NCBI GenBank assembly: GCA_964651495.1
Contig: CAZYWP010000041.1
Location: forward strand, 1-21,315
DNA: 21,315 nucleotides
Source: CAZNVB01 sp964651495
GTDB taxonomy: Bacteria > Acidobacteriota > Aminicenantia > Aminicenantales > UBA8522
Reading direction: 5' to 3'
Within the stretch, counting starts at the first letter, position 1; each line of letters starts with the position of its first letter. A model generated the notes under the pieces. That model made no database searches. It was not told where the DNA came from and worked only from the letters and a program-made list of their open reading frames with translations. Below, in pieces: positions 6,890 through 13,522 of the stretch. The position numbers and the translations under genes were made by a program.

Positions 6890-9051
6890 GCCGGTAACTG
6901 GATGATGAACCGGGCGCCCGCCGGCTGGTTGTTTTCCACCCGGATCGAGCCGTTGTGCTCGCGGATGATCTGGCTGACGATGGCCAGCCCCAGTCCTGCG
7001 CCCTTCTTCTTCGTAGAGAAATAGGGTAAGAATATCTTGGTTTTATCCTCCACCGAAATGCCCGGGCCGGTGTCGGAGATCTCGACATTGACCTGCAGCA
7101 GTTTCTTTTCGTAGGCCGCCTGGATCATGATTTTCCCTTTCTTGTTCATCGCCTCGATGGCGTTGTCGAAGATATTGATGAAGACCCGCTTCATTTGTTC
7201 AGGGTCGAGCTGGAGGAGGAGAGGCAGGTCGGAGCCGAGCGAAACCTCGAACTCGATCTGGGCGAAAATCCCCCGAAACGGGGTGACCGTCTGCTCGATC
7301 AGCGTCCGCAGGTCGGCCGGCCGCAGCTCGACCTTGGGCATCCGGGCGAAATTAGAGAACTCATCCACCAGGGACTTGATCGTCCTGGTCTCCTGGATGA
7401 TCGTCTTGGCTCCCTCTTCGATCACCACGTTGGACCCGCGGTCGGACTTGCGCAGCATCTTGATGATCCTCTCGGCGGAAAGCTGGATGGGCGTCAGAGG
7501 ATTCTTTATCTCATGGGCGACGCGCTGAGCGACTTCCTTCCAGGTGGCGATTTTTTGGGCTTTGATGAGCTGGGTGAGGTTATCGAAGACCACGATCATC
7601 CCCGAAAAACCGCCTTCGGCCTGCTGCAGCGGAGAGAGCGCCAGCGCGACCGTCGTCACCTGGCCGTTGGAGACGATGTTGATCTCCTTGTCGGCCAGGC
7701 GGTATTTATTCTTCATCCCCCAGGCGATATTCTTGACGATTTCCCCGTACTTGGTGGTGTCGAGCACGCTCTGATAGCTCTTGCCGACCGGGTTTTTATC
7801 TTCCAGGGCCAGCATCTCCCTGGCCGAAGGGTTGATGGTGGTGATGTTCCCCGCGGCGTCGAGCGTGATCACGCCGGTGGTGATGTTGTTGAGCACGGTC
7901 TCGATGTACTGCTTTCTGTATTCGAGCTCGGACGTCTTCTGGGCAATATGGAGCTGGCTCTCCCGCAGGTCCGAGATCATCTGATTGAAAGAGTCGACGA
8001 GCATTCCCAGTTCGTCCGAGGCCGGGTCCTCGACCCGGATGTTCAGGTTTCCCTTGGAGACGTCCCTGGTGGCCTGGGAGAGCTTTTCGATGGGAACAGT
8101 GATGCCCTTGGCCAGATGCAGGCCGGTCCAGGTGGCGGCGAAGATGATGAGCAGGGTGACGAACATGAAAGTGATCAGGTAGAACGTCTTCACCGTGATC
8201 TTCTGCGGAACGAGGAGGCGGTAGCGCTCGACCGAGGAGTTGATGCTGACGATTTTCTGGGCATAGCTCTGGGGAAAGAATTTTCCCGTCGCCACCAGGA
8301 CATTCCCCACCCCGGGAATCTGGGCCCACACACCGCGCCGGACCATCTCGCCGTTTCCCATGGGCTCGATGCTGCGGAAGGCCTCGCCCGACCGGGCGGC
8401 CTGGGCCATTCCGGGCTGGATCGATTTGTAGTTCTGCAGGGGGAGGTTGGGGTTGAGATAAGTGAACAATTCCTCCTCCTCCAGATAGATGCCGATCTCA
8501 TCCAGGCTGTACTCGCTGAGCTTGCGCCGGATGAAATCGCGCAGGATGAGCCTGTTTTCCAGCTGGGCCAGCTTCTGCCCCTTGATGTCATTGGCCAGGA
8601 TGCGGGCGTAATGGACGGCGGTCTGTTCGGCGTCGGCATAAACCCCATCGGCCAAGCCCTTGGTGTCTTCCATGACCTTGTCGAACGGCGCCTTAAACCA
8701 GAGTTCGATGTTCCGGTTGATCAGGTCGCTGGCGAAGAAAAAGAGAAGAAAGGCCGGGATGATGGAGAGGGCGATAAAGAAGAGGACCAGCTTGGTCTTG
8801 AAATGGGACCCGGCGACCTTCCTCTTCCGCTCGACATAGAGCTTGACCATATTCCGCCCGAGGACGAAAGAGAGCACGAGAAAGAGGAGCAGAACGATGA
8901 TCTGCATGAAGGAGAGGAGGGCGTCGGTGACCGTGGCGGGGGAAAATTCCTGGGAGGCGCGGATGAAGAATTCGATGGCGAAAAAGACGATGACCAGGAG
9001 GACGATAAAAGCGGCGATGAACCGCGGTCCTCTCTTCTTTTCTGTCCCCAT
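6886..9051 (-). CDS. ntrY: NtrY-like membrane histidine kinase (HAMP-PAS-HisKA-HATPase)
   Basis: This 721-residue sensor kinase has three N-terminal membrane helices (about 11-30, 43-66, 86-112), an extracytoplasmic region (about 113-286) and a fourth helix (287-313). Then come HAMP (about 314-370), PAS (about 385-495), HisKA with phosphoacceptor H513 in VAHEIKNP, and HATPase_c with DNAIEA, DTGPGIS and GAGLGLAI motifs ending near 720. This is the order found in NtrY kinases, which report envelope, redox or nitrogen signals to NtrX; HAMP and PAS imply both membrane and cytoplasmic inputs. It overlaps the downstream regulator by four bases and begins nine bases after the rodZ-like stop, so all three are probably cotranscribed and translationally coupled. 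The periplasmic ligand is unknown. Confidence 0.9.
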   Translation of the reverse strand: MGTEKKRGPRFIAAFIVLLVIVFFAIEFFIRASQEFSPATVTDALLSFMQIIVLLLFLVLSFVLGRNMVKLYVERKRKVAGSHFKTKLVLFFIALSIIPAFLLFFFASDLINRNIELWFKAPFDKVMEDTKGLADGVYADAEQTAVHYARILANDIKGQKLAQLENRLILRDFIRRKLSEYSLDEIGIYLEEEELFTYLNPNLPLQNYKSIQPGMAQAARSGEAFRSIEPMGNGEMVRRGVWAQIPGVGNVLVATGKFFPQSYAQKIVSINSSVERYRLLVPQKITVKTFYLITFMFVTLLIIFAATWTGLHLAKGITVPIEKLSQATRDVSKGNLNIRVEDPASDELGMLVDSFNQMISDLRESQLHIAQKTSELEYRKQYIETVLNNITTGVITLDAAGNITTINPSAREMLALEDKNPVGKSYQSVLDTTKYGEIVKNIAWGMKNKYRLADKEINIVSNGQVTTVALALSPLQQAEGGFSGMIVVFDNLTQLIKAQKIATWKEVAQRVAHEIKNPLTPIQLSAERIIKMLRKSDRGSNVVIEEGAKTIIQETRTIKSLVDEFSNFARMPKVELRPADLRTLIEQTVTPFRGIFAQIEFEVSLGSDLPLLLQLDPEQMKRVFINIFDNAIEAMNKKGKIMIQAAYEKKLLQVNVEISDTGPGISVEDKTKIFLPYFSTKKKGAGLGLAIVSQIIREHNGSIRVENNQPAGARFIIQLPA

Positions 9052-9060
9052 CCGCTTGCC

Positions 9061-9834
9061 CTAGTTCTCCTCCTCCGGAAGGAGAAATTCGCGCCAATTT
9101 TCCAGGCTGATCCTGATGTCTTTTCGCACCGTTCCGGGCGGGCCGAGCGGCCTGGCCTTTTTTCCGTTCAGGAAGAGCGCCGCCCCGCCGGCATTGCCGC
9201 AGTTGATGACCAGCTCCTGCTCGGCTTTGACCTGGAGCGATTCCCCCGCCCGTTTGACCCCGTCCCAGGCCGGATTTCCGTCGGCGAAAACTTGAAGCCA
9301 AGTCTCCTCGTTGAAGCTGAGGTCGAGGGCCAGGCCCTTGATTTTTTCGACGGCCGGCTGAACAGTTTCCTGCCGCGGACTGGGGGCGGGCGATAGAGGA
9401 ACAGGCTGGGGAGTGGTTTGGAGCGGGGGCTTGGCGGTGGGGGGCGAGCCTCTTCGAGGCGAAAGGACAAGAAAGTAGAGCAGCGCCGCCGCGACGATCA
9501 CTGCGATCACGGCAATAACCAGAGGCAGAATCTTTCGCCGGCCGCGAAAACGGGCCGGCCGCGCCGCTCTCCTGGCCTCCTGGTACTGGAGCTGTTCGTC
9601 GAAGAGGCGCATTTCCTCGTATTTGTTGAGAACCTGGTGTTCATCCAGGCCGATGCTCTTGGCGTAGGAACGGAGGATCGCCCGGATGAAAAAACCCCCG
9701 GGCATGATATCCATGCGGTCGTCCTCGAGGGCCTGGAGGAATTTCAGGCTGATGCGCGTGGAATCGGCGATCTCTCTAAGCGAAATGCCTCTTAGCTCTC
9801 TTTCTCTCTTCAAATCCTGTCCGAGGGATGCCAT
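9061..9834 (-). CDS. rodZ: RodZ-like cytoskeletal membrane protein (HTH_25, TM, DUF4115)
   Basis: The 257-residue protein has the RodZ layout. An N-terminal Cro/C1-like helix-turn-helix of the HTH_25 type (about 4-72: LKRERELRGISLREIAD) in RodZ binds MreB. A basic juxtamembrane stretch (RFRGRRK), one membrane helix (about 101-125), a Pro/Ser/Thr-rich linker (about 126-160) and a C-terminal periplasmic DUF4115 beta domain (about 168-250, with the usual TWLQVFADG) follow. It would help maintain rod shape by linking the MreB cytoskeleton to the wall machinery. The start at ATG 9834 opens exactly at the family's conserved N-terminus and has no Shine-Dalgarno sequence; the promoter directly upstream predicts an almost leaderless transcript. 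It heads the set that continues with ntrY-like, ntrX-like and recO. Confidence 0.88.
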   Translation of the reverse strand: MASLGQDLKRERELRGISLREIADSTRISLKFLQALEDDRMDIMPGGFFIRAILRSYAKSIGLDEHQVLNKYEEMRLFDEQLQYQEARRAARPARFRGRRKILPLVIAVIAVIVAAALLYFLVLSPRRGSPPTAKPPLQTTPQPVPLSPAPSPRQETVQPAVEKIKGLALDLSFNEETWLQVFADGNPAWDGVKRAGESLQVKAEQELVINCGNAGGAALFLNGKKARPLGPPGTVRKDIRISLENWREFLLPEEEN

Positions 9835-9842
9835 CGCAAAAA

Positions 9843-9871
9843 ATTGTAGGCCAACTTCCCCGGTGTGTCAA
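9843..9871 (-). promoter_or_regulatory. Consensus sigma-70 promoter for rodZ-ntrY-ntrX-recO, leaderless
   Basis: On the minus strand a perfect TTGACA (9871-9866) is followed after 17 bases by TACAAT (9848-9843). The ATG of rodZ begins eight bases after the -10 box, so the expected transcript start (about 9836) is only two bases before the start codon. A 6-bp inverted repeat (9883-9888 with 9899-9904) lies just upstream of the -35 box. Confidence 0.75.
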
Positions 9872-9981
9872 TAAAAGGTCTTGAACTCAGAGTCGAAAGA
9901 GTTCCCCGGCGGCTCGAGATTCCTGCTTCCCGGGCCCCTCGGATAAGCCCGTACAGGTTCAGCCCGGCGCTGTTTTGAGCC

Positions 9982-10878
9982 TCAGATCTTCAGGAAGCGG
10001 GAGAGCGAACTCAGACTCCCCAGAAGCCCCATCACCGCTCCCCCCAGTATCATGGTCAGAGATTGGGAGAGAGACAGATAGCGGAAGTTGACCATCTCCT
10101 GGAGCGCCCCCAGAGAGTCTCCCAGATACAAGGGGAAGAGCTTGATCAGGAGAAGGAGCAGGGCCAGGGAGAGCGAGCTCCCCAGGATTCCGAGCGCCAC
10201 GCCTTCCAGAAGAAAGGGAAAGCGGATGAAGGTGTTGGTTGCTCCGACCAGACGAAGGATCTCGATCTCGCTCTTGCGGGCAAAGACGTTGAGGCGGATG
10301 ACATTGGAGATAATGAAGAACGAAGCCAGGATCAGGATTCCTCCCAGGAAAAATCCGACCGCCCGGGCCAGCCGGCTCAACGACTGCATTTTCCGGACCC
10401 ACTCGCGGTTGAACTGGATGTCTTCGACCCCCTGGACGTTTTTGATCTCGTCGATGAACCCGAGGATTTCATCGGACATGAAGACCTCCCTCTGAAGGGT
10501 GGCTTCGAGAGACGGAGGAAAAGGATTGGCGCCGAGGTTCTTGATGATCTCCCCGAGCTCGGGGAAATTTTTCTCGAACCTCTCCAGAGCCTGCTCGCGG
10601 CTGATATGATTGACGCGGACCACGGCGGGAGAAGTCTTGATCCGCTCTTCGATGAGCTTAAGGTCCCGGGTGGAGATGTCAGGGTCAAGGAAGAAGACCA
10701 CCACCATGTTTTCCGCCAGCTGGCGGGCAATGTGCTGGAGATTGTTGGAGAGGGAGAAAAACACTCCCAGGATGAGGAACGACAGACAGATGATGGTGAC
10801 GGAAAAGAGGTTTCTGGCCCTGTATTGCCAGAGGCTGTTGGCGGTGTCGTGGAGGAAATATCTTAATTTTTGGAGGAT
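9982..10878 (-). CDS. ftsX: Cell division protein FtsX, probable non-canonical ATC start
   Basis: FtsX is the membrane subunit of the FtsEX ABC system, which couples ATP hydrolysis at the divisome to cell-wall hydrolases outside. The protein shows a first membrane helix (SVTIICLSFLILGVFF), an extracytoplasmic ECD of about 100 residues, and a C-terminal FtsX/MacB-type domain with three helices and the signature RKSEIEILRLVGAT. The first ATG/GTG/TTG codon in frame is GTG 10764, which would delete most of the first helix. The frame is open well upstream. The only plausible initiator is an ATC at 10878-10876, giving a start reading M-L-Q-K-L-R-Y-F, with AAGGA nine bases upstream. That yields 298 residues, a normal FtsX length, and overlaps the ftsE stop by 16 bases. 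Family and location are secure; the exact start is inference, and automated calls will probably use 10764. Confidence 0.87.
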   Translation of the reverse strand: MLQKLRYFLHDTANSLWQYRARNLFSVTIICLSFLILGVFFSLSNNLQHIARQLAENMVVVFFLDPDISTRDLKLIEERIKTSPAVVRVNHISREQALERFEKNFPELGEIIKNLGANPFPPSLEATLQREVFMSDEILGFIDEIKNVQGVEDIQFNREWVRKMQSLSRLARAVGFFLGGILILASFFIISNVIRLNVFARKSEIEILRLVGATNTFIRFPFLLEGVALGILGSSLSLALLLLLIKLFPLYLGDSLGALQEMVNFRYLSLSQSLTMILGGAVMGLLGSLSSLSRFLKI

Positions 10879-11543
10879 GGCAGGACTTCCTTTCCGATGA
10901 TTTTTCCCTTGAACAGGAACAGGATCCTATCCCCGAAATGGCGGATGAGCTCCTTGTCGTGGCTGCAGATGATCACCGTCGTCCCCTGTCTGTTGATCTC
11001 TTTGAAGACGCTGATGATCTCAAAGGCGAGTTCCGGGTCCAGGTTTCCCGTCGGCTCGTCGGCCAGGATGATCTGCGGCTCGTTGACCACGGCCCGGGCG
11101 ATGGCCACGCGCTGTTGCTCGCCGTAGGAGAGGTGCGACGGATATTCCCACATCTTGTTCTGGAGGTTGACCAGGCGCAAAGCGTTGAAGACCCGGCGCC
11201 GGATCTCCTTGATCGGGACTCCGAGGACATAGAGGCCGATGGCGACGTTATCGAAGACTTTCTTATGGAAGAGCAGGCGGAAGTCCTGGAAAACGATGCC
11301 CATCGTCCGGCGCAGGCGGTGGATGCTGTGGTCGGCCAGGCGCAGGATGTTGACGCCGTCGATGACGATCTGGCCGCGGGTGGGCAGGATCTCGCGAAAA
11401 ATGATCTTGAGGAGGGTGGTTTTCCCCGAACCGCTCGGGCCGGTAATGAACCAGAAGTCGCCCCGCTTGACGCTCAGGCTGATGTCGAAAAGAGCCCATT
11501 GTCCGGGTTGGTATTGTTTCCAGATGTGGTAGAGCTCGATCAT
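10863..11543 (-). CDS. ftsE: Cell division ATP-binding protein FtsE
   Basis: This 226-residue ABC ATPase is the cytoplasmic partner of FtsX. Walker A GPSGSGKT (35-42), Q-loop Q86 in VFQDFRLL, the ABC signature LSYGEQQR (138-145), Walker B IILADE (158-163), the D-loop NLD and the switch histidine in ICSHD are all present and correctly spaced. The sequence VFQDFRLL and the length are typical of FtsE rather than of transporter ATPases such as LolD. It precedes and overlaps ftsX. The ATG at 11543 starts the conserved N-terminus (IELYHIWKQY). No Shine-Dalgarno sequence precedes it, and an extended -10 promoter is placed about 16 bases before the ATG by predicted transcript start. Confidence 0.95.
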   Translation of the reverse strand: MIELYHIWKQYQPGQWALFDISLSVKRGDFWFITGPSGSGKTTLLKIIFREILPTRGQIVIDGVNILRLADHSIHRLRRTMGIVFQDFRLLFHKKVFDNVAIGLYVLGVPIKEIRRRVFNALRLVNLQNKMWEYPSHLSYGEQQRVAIARAVVNEPQIILADEPTGNLDPELAFEIISVFKEINRQGTTVIICSHDKELIRHFGDRILFLFKGKIIGKEVLPSSKN

Positions 11544-11565
11544 GACGAAGGCCGGCCGAGCGGGG

Positions 11566-11574
11566 ATTATAGCA
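11566..11574 (-). promoter_or_regulatory. Extended -10 promoter for ftsEX
   Basis: On the minus strand TGC-TATAAT (11574-11566) is a perfect -10 box with the TGn extension; a weak TTAGAA lies 18 bases upstream, inside the end of the small membrane-protein gene. Predicted transcript start is near 11559, giving a leader of about 16 bases that contains the palindrome GGCCGGCC rather than a ribosome binding site. Confidence 0.55.
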
Positions 11575-11591
11575 CATCAACGAGGCGATTT

Positions 11592-11771
11592 CTAACGGGC
11601 GAAGAAATACATAAACCAGCCGAAGGCCAGGGCCCCCACGACCATGATCAGAAAGAGAGAAAGACCGTATTTCCAGCGCGCTTTCTTCCCCTCGCGGCGG
11701 ATGAGGGAGAGCACAATCGAGACGAAGAAAGCATAGATGATCATGGAGATCAGATGGCTCTTCAGGATCAT
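11592..11771 (-). CDS. Small two-helix membrane protein, 59 residues
   Basis: I do not recognise this family. The ATG at 11771 overlaps the stop of the upstream DUF6677-like gene as ATGA (11768-11771), the usual sign of translational coupling. The frame runs 59 codons to TAG at 11592. The product has two hydrophobic helices (about 5-24, LISMIIYAFFVSIVLSLI, and about 38-57, SLFLIMVVGALAFGWFMYFF) separated by a strongly basic loop (RREGKKARWK). By the positive-inside rule this suggests a hairpin with both ends outside. The coupling, clean hydrophobic pattern and position before ftsE support a real gene even though it is short enough to be missed by default length cut-offs. Function is unknown; a membrane partner of the upstream protein is the simplest guess. 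Confidence 0.7.
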   Translation of the reverse strand: MILKSHLISMIIYAFFVSIVLSLIRREGKKARWKYGLSLFLIMVVGALAFGWFMYFFAR

Positions 11772-12130
11772 GTCTTCTTCCCTCTGGCGATGTCATAAGC
11801 GTCGAGGGCGATGAGGTAGTTCAGCAGCCCGGCCCCGGCGATGTAGGCGGTGCCGAACTCGAAGGTCGCCCGCTCCAGGGCGCCCTGCCCGAAGGAGAGC
11901 AAACGGGACAGCCCGTAAACGAGAAAATTTCCCAGGTCGGCGAAGAAGGCAAGAATGGTCAGCGGGTTCTCGGTTTGAAACGGGTAGATTTTCCCTCCCA
12001 TCGCGACCCCCAGGGAGGTCATGGCGCCGATCGAGACAAAGAAGGCCGCCGCGCGCCAGAATTTTTTCTGGAGAAGATGGCCCAGCCCAGGGACCAGCCA
12101 TCCGGCGATCAGGCACAGGACTGCTTTCAT
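11768..12130 (-). CDS. DUF6677-like small polytopic membrane protein
   Basis: The 120-residue protein has three to four hydrophobic segments. It begins with a conserved-looking AGWLVPGLGHLLQKKFWRAA, continues through GKIYPF and a FADLG block, and ends with EFGTAYIAGAGLLNYLIALDAYDIARGKK. This pattern matches what I recall of DUF6677, a family of unknown function reported mainly in acidobacteria and relatives; the assignment is from memory of the motif and needs a profile search. The gene is followed in ATGA overlap by the 59-residue two-helix protein, and the pair precedes ftsEX. It reads divergently from mutM across a 432-base gap. The ATG at 12130 lies about 12 bases after the predicted transcript start and has no clear Shine-Dalgarno sequence. 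Confidence 0.75.
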   Translation of the reverse strand: MKAVLCLIAGWLVPGLGHLLQKKFWRAAAFFVSIGAMTSLGVAMGGKIYPFQTENPLTILAFFADLGNFLVYGLSRLLSFGQGALERATFEFGTAYIAGAGLLNYLIALDAYDIARGKKT

Positions 12131-12148
12131 TGGCTTGAAGATAAAAGA

Positions 12149-12177
12149 TATTAATGGAAACGGCCGGGCAAATCAAG
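12149..12177 (-). promoter_or_regulatory. Sigma-70-type promoter for the DUF6677-like gene
   Basis: On the minus strand TTGATT (12177-12172) and TAATAT (12154-12149) are spaced by 17 bases. The predicted start near 12142 gives a leader of about 12 bases without a ribosome binding site, like several neighbours. Confidence 0.5.
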
Positions 12178-12180
12178 AAG

Positions 12181-12526
12181 AAATTCAGGCGGTGTGCATC
12201 TCTTTTCCTTGATAATCACCGGCAATTCGGGAATGTCAGCGCTCCCGCTCAGGTTTTTCACGCCGTTCCCGCAACGTTTTTCTCGGCGCTGCGGAACTCC
12301 GCATGGTCAACCAGTGCGCTGGGCCTATGTTGCCTGCGGTCTTCCTTATCTCCGCTCGATCTTCGGGTGCTCAGACAGTCCTCGCGACCGTAAGAACGGT
12401 TGCCCTCGAAAAACGCAGCGGGAAGGCTAAACCTTCGAGGTCGCTTCTCCATTCCCGAATTGCCGGCCGCTCAATTGGAGTGGCTTCCATTCGGCCCGCT
12501 GGGTGCAGGCGATGAATCCCGAGACG
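12181..12526. other. Gene-free interval with multiple inverted repeats
   Basis: No frame here has convincing coding character or a ribosome binding site. Several inverted repeats are visible: CGCCG 12261-12265 with CGGCG 12284-12288; TGCGGA 12290-12295 with TCCGCA 12298-12303; CGACCGT 12385-12391 with ACGGTTG 12396-12402 around an AAGA loop (one G-T pair); and CCTCGAA 12404-12410 with TTCGAGG 12434-12440. Two short blocks containing GTTTTTC and GTTTTTCAC-like sequence also repeat at 12253-12283. This could be a structured RNA, a dispersed intergenic repeat or a decayed gene; I cannot match it to a known family. Confidence 0.4.
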
Positions 12527-12556
12527 TTGAGCTCTGGCCCTGCCTTCGGGTAAAAT
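12527..12556 (+). promoter_or_regulatory. Sigma-70-type promoter for mutM, leaderless
   Basis: TTGAGC (12527-12532) and TAAAAT (12551-12556) are spaced by 18 bases. Only six bases separate the -10 box from the GTG start codon, so the expected +1 falls on the G of GTG itself. Confidence 0.6.
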
Positions 12557-12562
12557 GACCGG

Positions 12563-13387
12563 GTGCCGGAACTGCCCGAAGTCGAAACCATCGTCCGCTG
12601 CCTCAGGCCGCACCTGACCGGGCTCCGGATCGAGGGGCTGAGAGTCCTCCTCCCGGCGCTCATCCGGGAGAAGGAAAGGCCGCATTTCGAAGGACTGGCC
12701 GGGGCGCGAATCATCGCCCTGCGCCGGCGCGGTAAAATGATTCTGATCGATTGCTCGGGAGGCCGGAGCCTTCTTTTTCACCTTAAGATGACGGGCCGGC
12801 TGGTCGTCTGTCCGAAAAAGACGCCGCCGGATAAACACACTCATCTGATCATCTCATTCCGCCGCTCCGGCCGGGACCTCCGTTTCCAGGATATCCGGAA
12901 GTTCGGGTTCGTCCGCTTGGTCGAGACCTCACGGGCGGCAGAGGCCGCGGAATTGCGCCGGCTCGGGCCCGAGCCGTTCGACCTGGATGCGGCCGGCTTC
13001 AGAGAGCTCCTTGCCGGCCGCCACGGCCGGATCAAACCCCTCCTTCTCAACCAAAATGTGGTCGCCGGGATCGGCAACATCTATGCCGATGAAATCCTTT
13101 TTGCGGCCCGCATCCATCCTCAATCCGAGGTCCAAAGCCTGAGCCGCCGGTCTATCGTCCGGCTGTGGAGGGCGGTTCCGCTGATCCTGGAGAAGGCGAT
13201 CCGGTTCAAGGGAACGTCGGTGCGCGATTACCGGGACGGGGAGGGGTTGGAAGGCGCCTTTCAAAACCACCTCTGTGTTTACGGACGGGAAGCGCTGCCC
13301 TGTCCCCGCTGCGGGAGGGCGATCCGGCGCCTCCGCATCTCCGGACGCAGCAGTTTTTTCTGTCCCAGCTGCCAGCGACGGAGATAA
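12563..13387 (+). CDS. mutM: Formamidopyrimidine-DNA glycosylase (Fpg/MutM)
   Basis: This bifunctional base-excision repair enzyme removes 8-oxoguanine and formamidopyrimidines and nicks the abasic site. The mature N-terminus PELPEVE supplies the catalytic proline (position 2 before Met removal) and E3. K58 in RRRGKMILID matches the conserved beta-strand lysine, and the helix-two-turns-helix NQNVVAGIGNIYADEILF lies near 170-190. A C-terminal zinc finger with CPRC and CPSC pairs closes the 274-residue protein, a normal length. The start codon is GTG at 12563, required to place the catalytic proline second. There is no ribosome binding site; the promoter predicts leaderless translation. It is followed after 135 bases by the redox gene block, a setting consistent with handling oxidative damage. 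Confidence 0.96.
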   Translation: MPELPEVETIVRCLRPHLTGLRIEGLRVLLPALIREKERPHFEGLAGARIIALRRRGKMILIDCSGGRSLLFHLKMTGRLVVCPKKTPPDKHTHLIISFRRSGRDLRFQDIRKFGFVRLVETSRAAEAAELRRLGPEPFDLDAAGFRELLAGRHGRIKPLLLNQNVVAGIGNIYADEILFAARIHPQSEVQSLSRRSIVRLWRAVPLILEKAIRFKGTSVRDYRDGEGLEGAFQNHLCVYGREALPCPRCGRAIRRLRISGRSSFFCPSCQRRR

Positions 13388-13393
13388 GTCAGC

Positions 13394-13405
13394 TCAGCGC
13401 GCTGA
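13394..13405. repeat. Perfect 12-bp palindrome after mutM
   Basis: TCAGCGCGCTGA is self-complementary and lies seven bases after the mutM stop; GTCAG/CTGAC arms around it extend the symmetry. It has no T-tract, so it is a poor intrinsic terminator. It may be a protein site or a transcription pause. Confidence 0.35.
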
Positions 13406-13421
13406 CGACCCTTACACGGCC

Positions 13422-13436
13422 TTCTGTTTGACAGAA
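13422..13436. promoter_or_regulatory. Inverted repeat overlapping the -35 box: candidate operator
   Basis: TTCTGT-TTG-ACAGAA is a perfect 6-bp inverted repeat with a three-base centre, and the TTGACA -35 box lies within it. A dimeric repressor bound here would block RNA polymerase. The regulator is unknown; the motif is not a textbook Fur, PerR or LexA box as far as I can tell. Confidence 0.45.
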
Positions 13437-13454
13437 CCGGGCTTTTGGTATAAT
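13428..13454 (+). promoter_or_regulatory. Consensus extended -10 promoter of the redox gene block
   Basis: TTGACA (13428-13433) and TATAAT (13449-13454) are both perfect consensus, with a short 15-base spacer and a TGG extension before the -10. Predicted start is near 13461, giving a leader of about 62 bases with an AAGGAG ribosome binding site before 13523. The short spacer may make activity depend on regulation. Confidence 0.7.
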
Positions 13455-13522
13455 TTTTAGTATCGTTTTGGAGTTAACCCCGGGCGCGGCCGAGACGATC
13501 CTTTCGAAGGAGTGATCAAGCG

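Noticed and set aside
5492..7024. 510-codon open frame on the plus strand
   Set aside because: Antisense to the ntrX-like regulator; no recognisable domain and shadow-type composition.
7195..9396. 733-codon open frame on the plus strand
   Set aside because: It lies wholly antisense to the ntrY-like kinase and rodZ-like gene, which have full domain signatures. It is an unusually acidic, low-complexity shadow caused by high GC.
12258..12452. 64-codon minus-strand frame in the gene-free interval
   Set aside because: Arg/Ser-rich, no ribosome binding site, no domain, and it crosses several inverted repeats; more likely non-coding.
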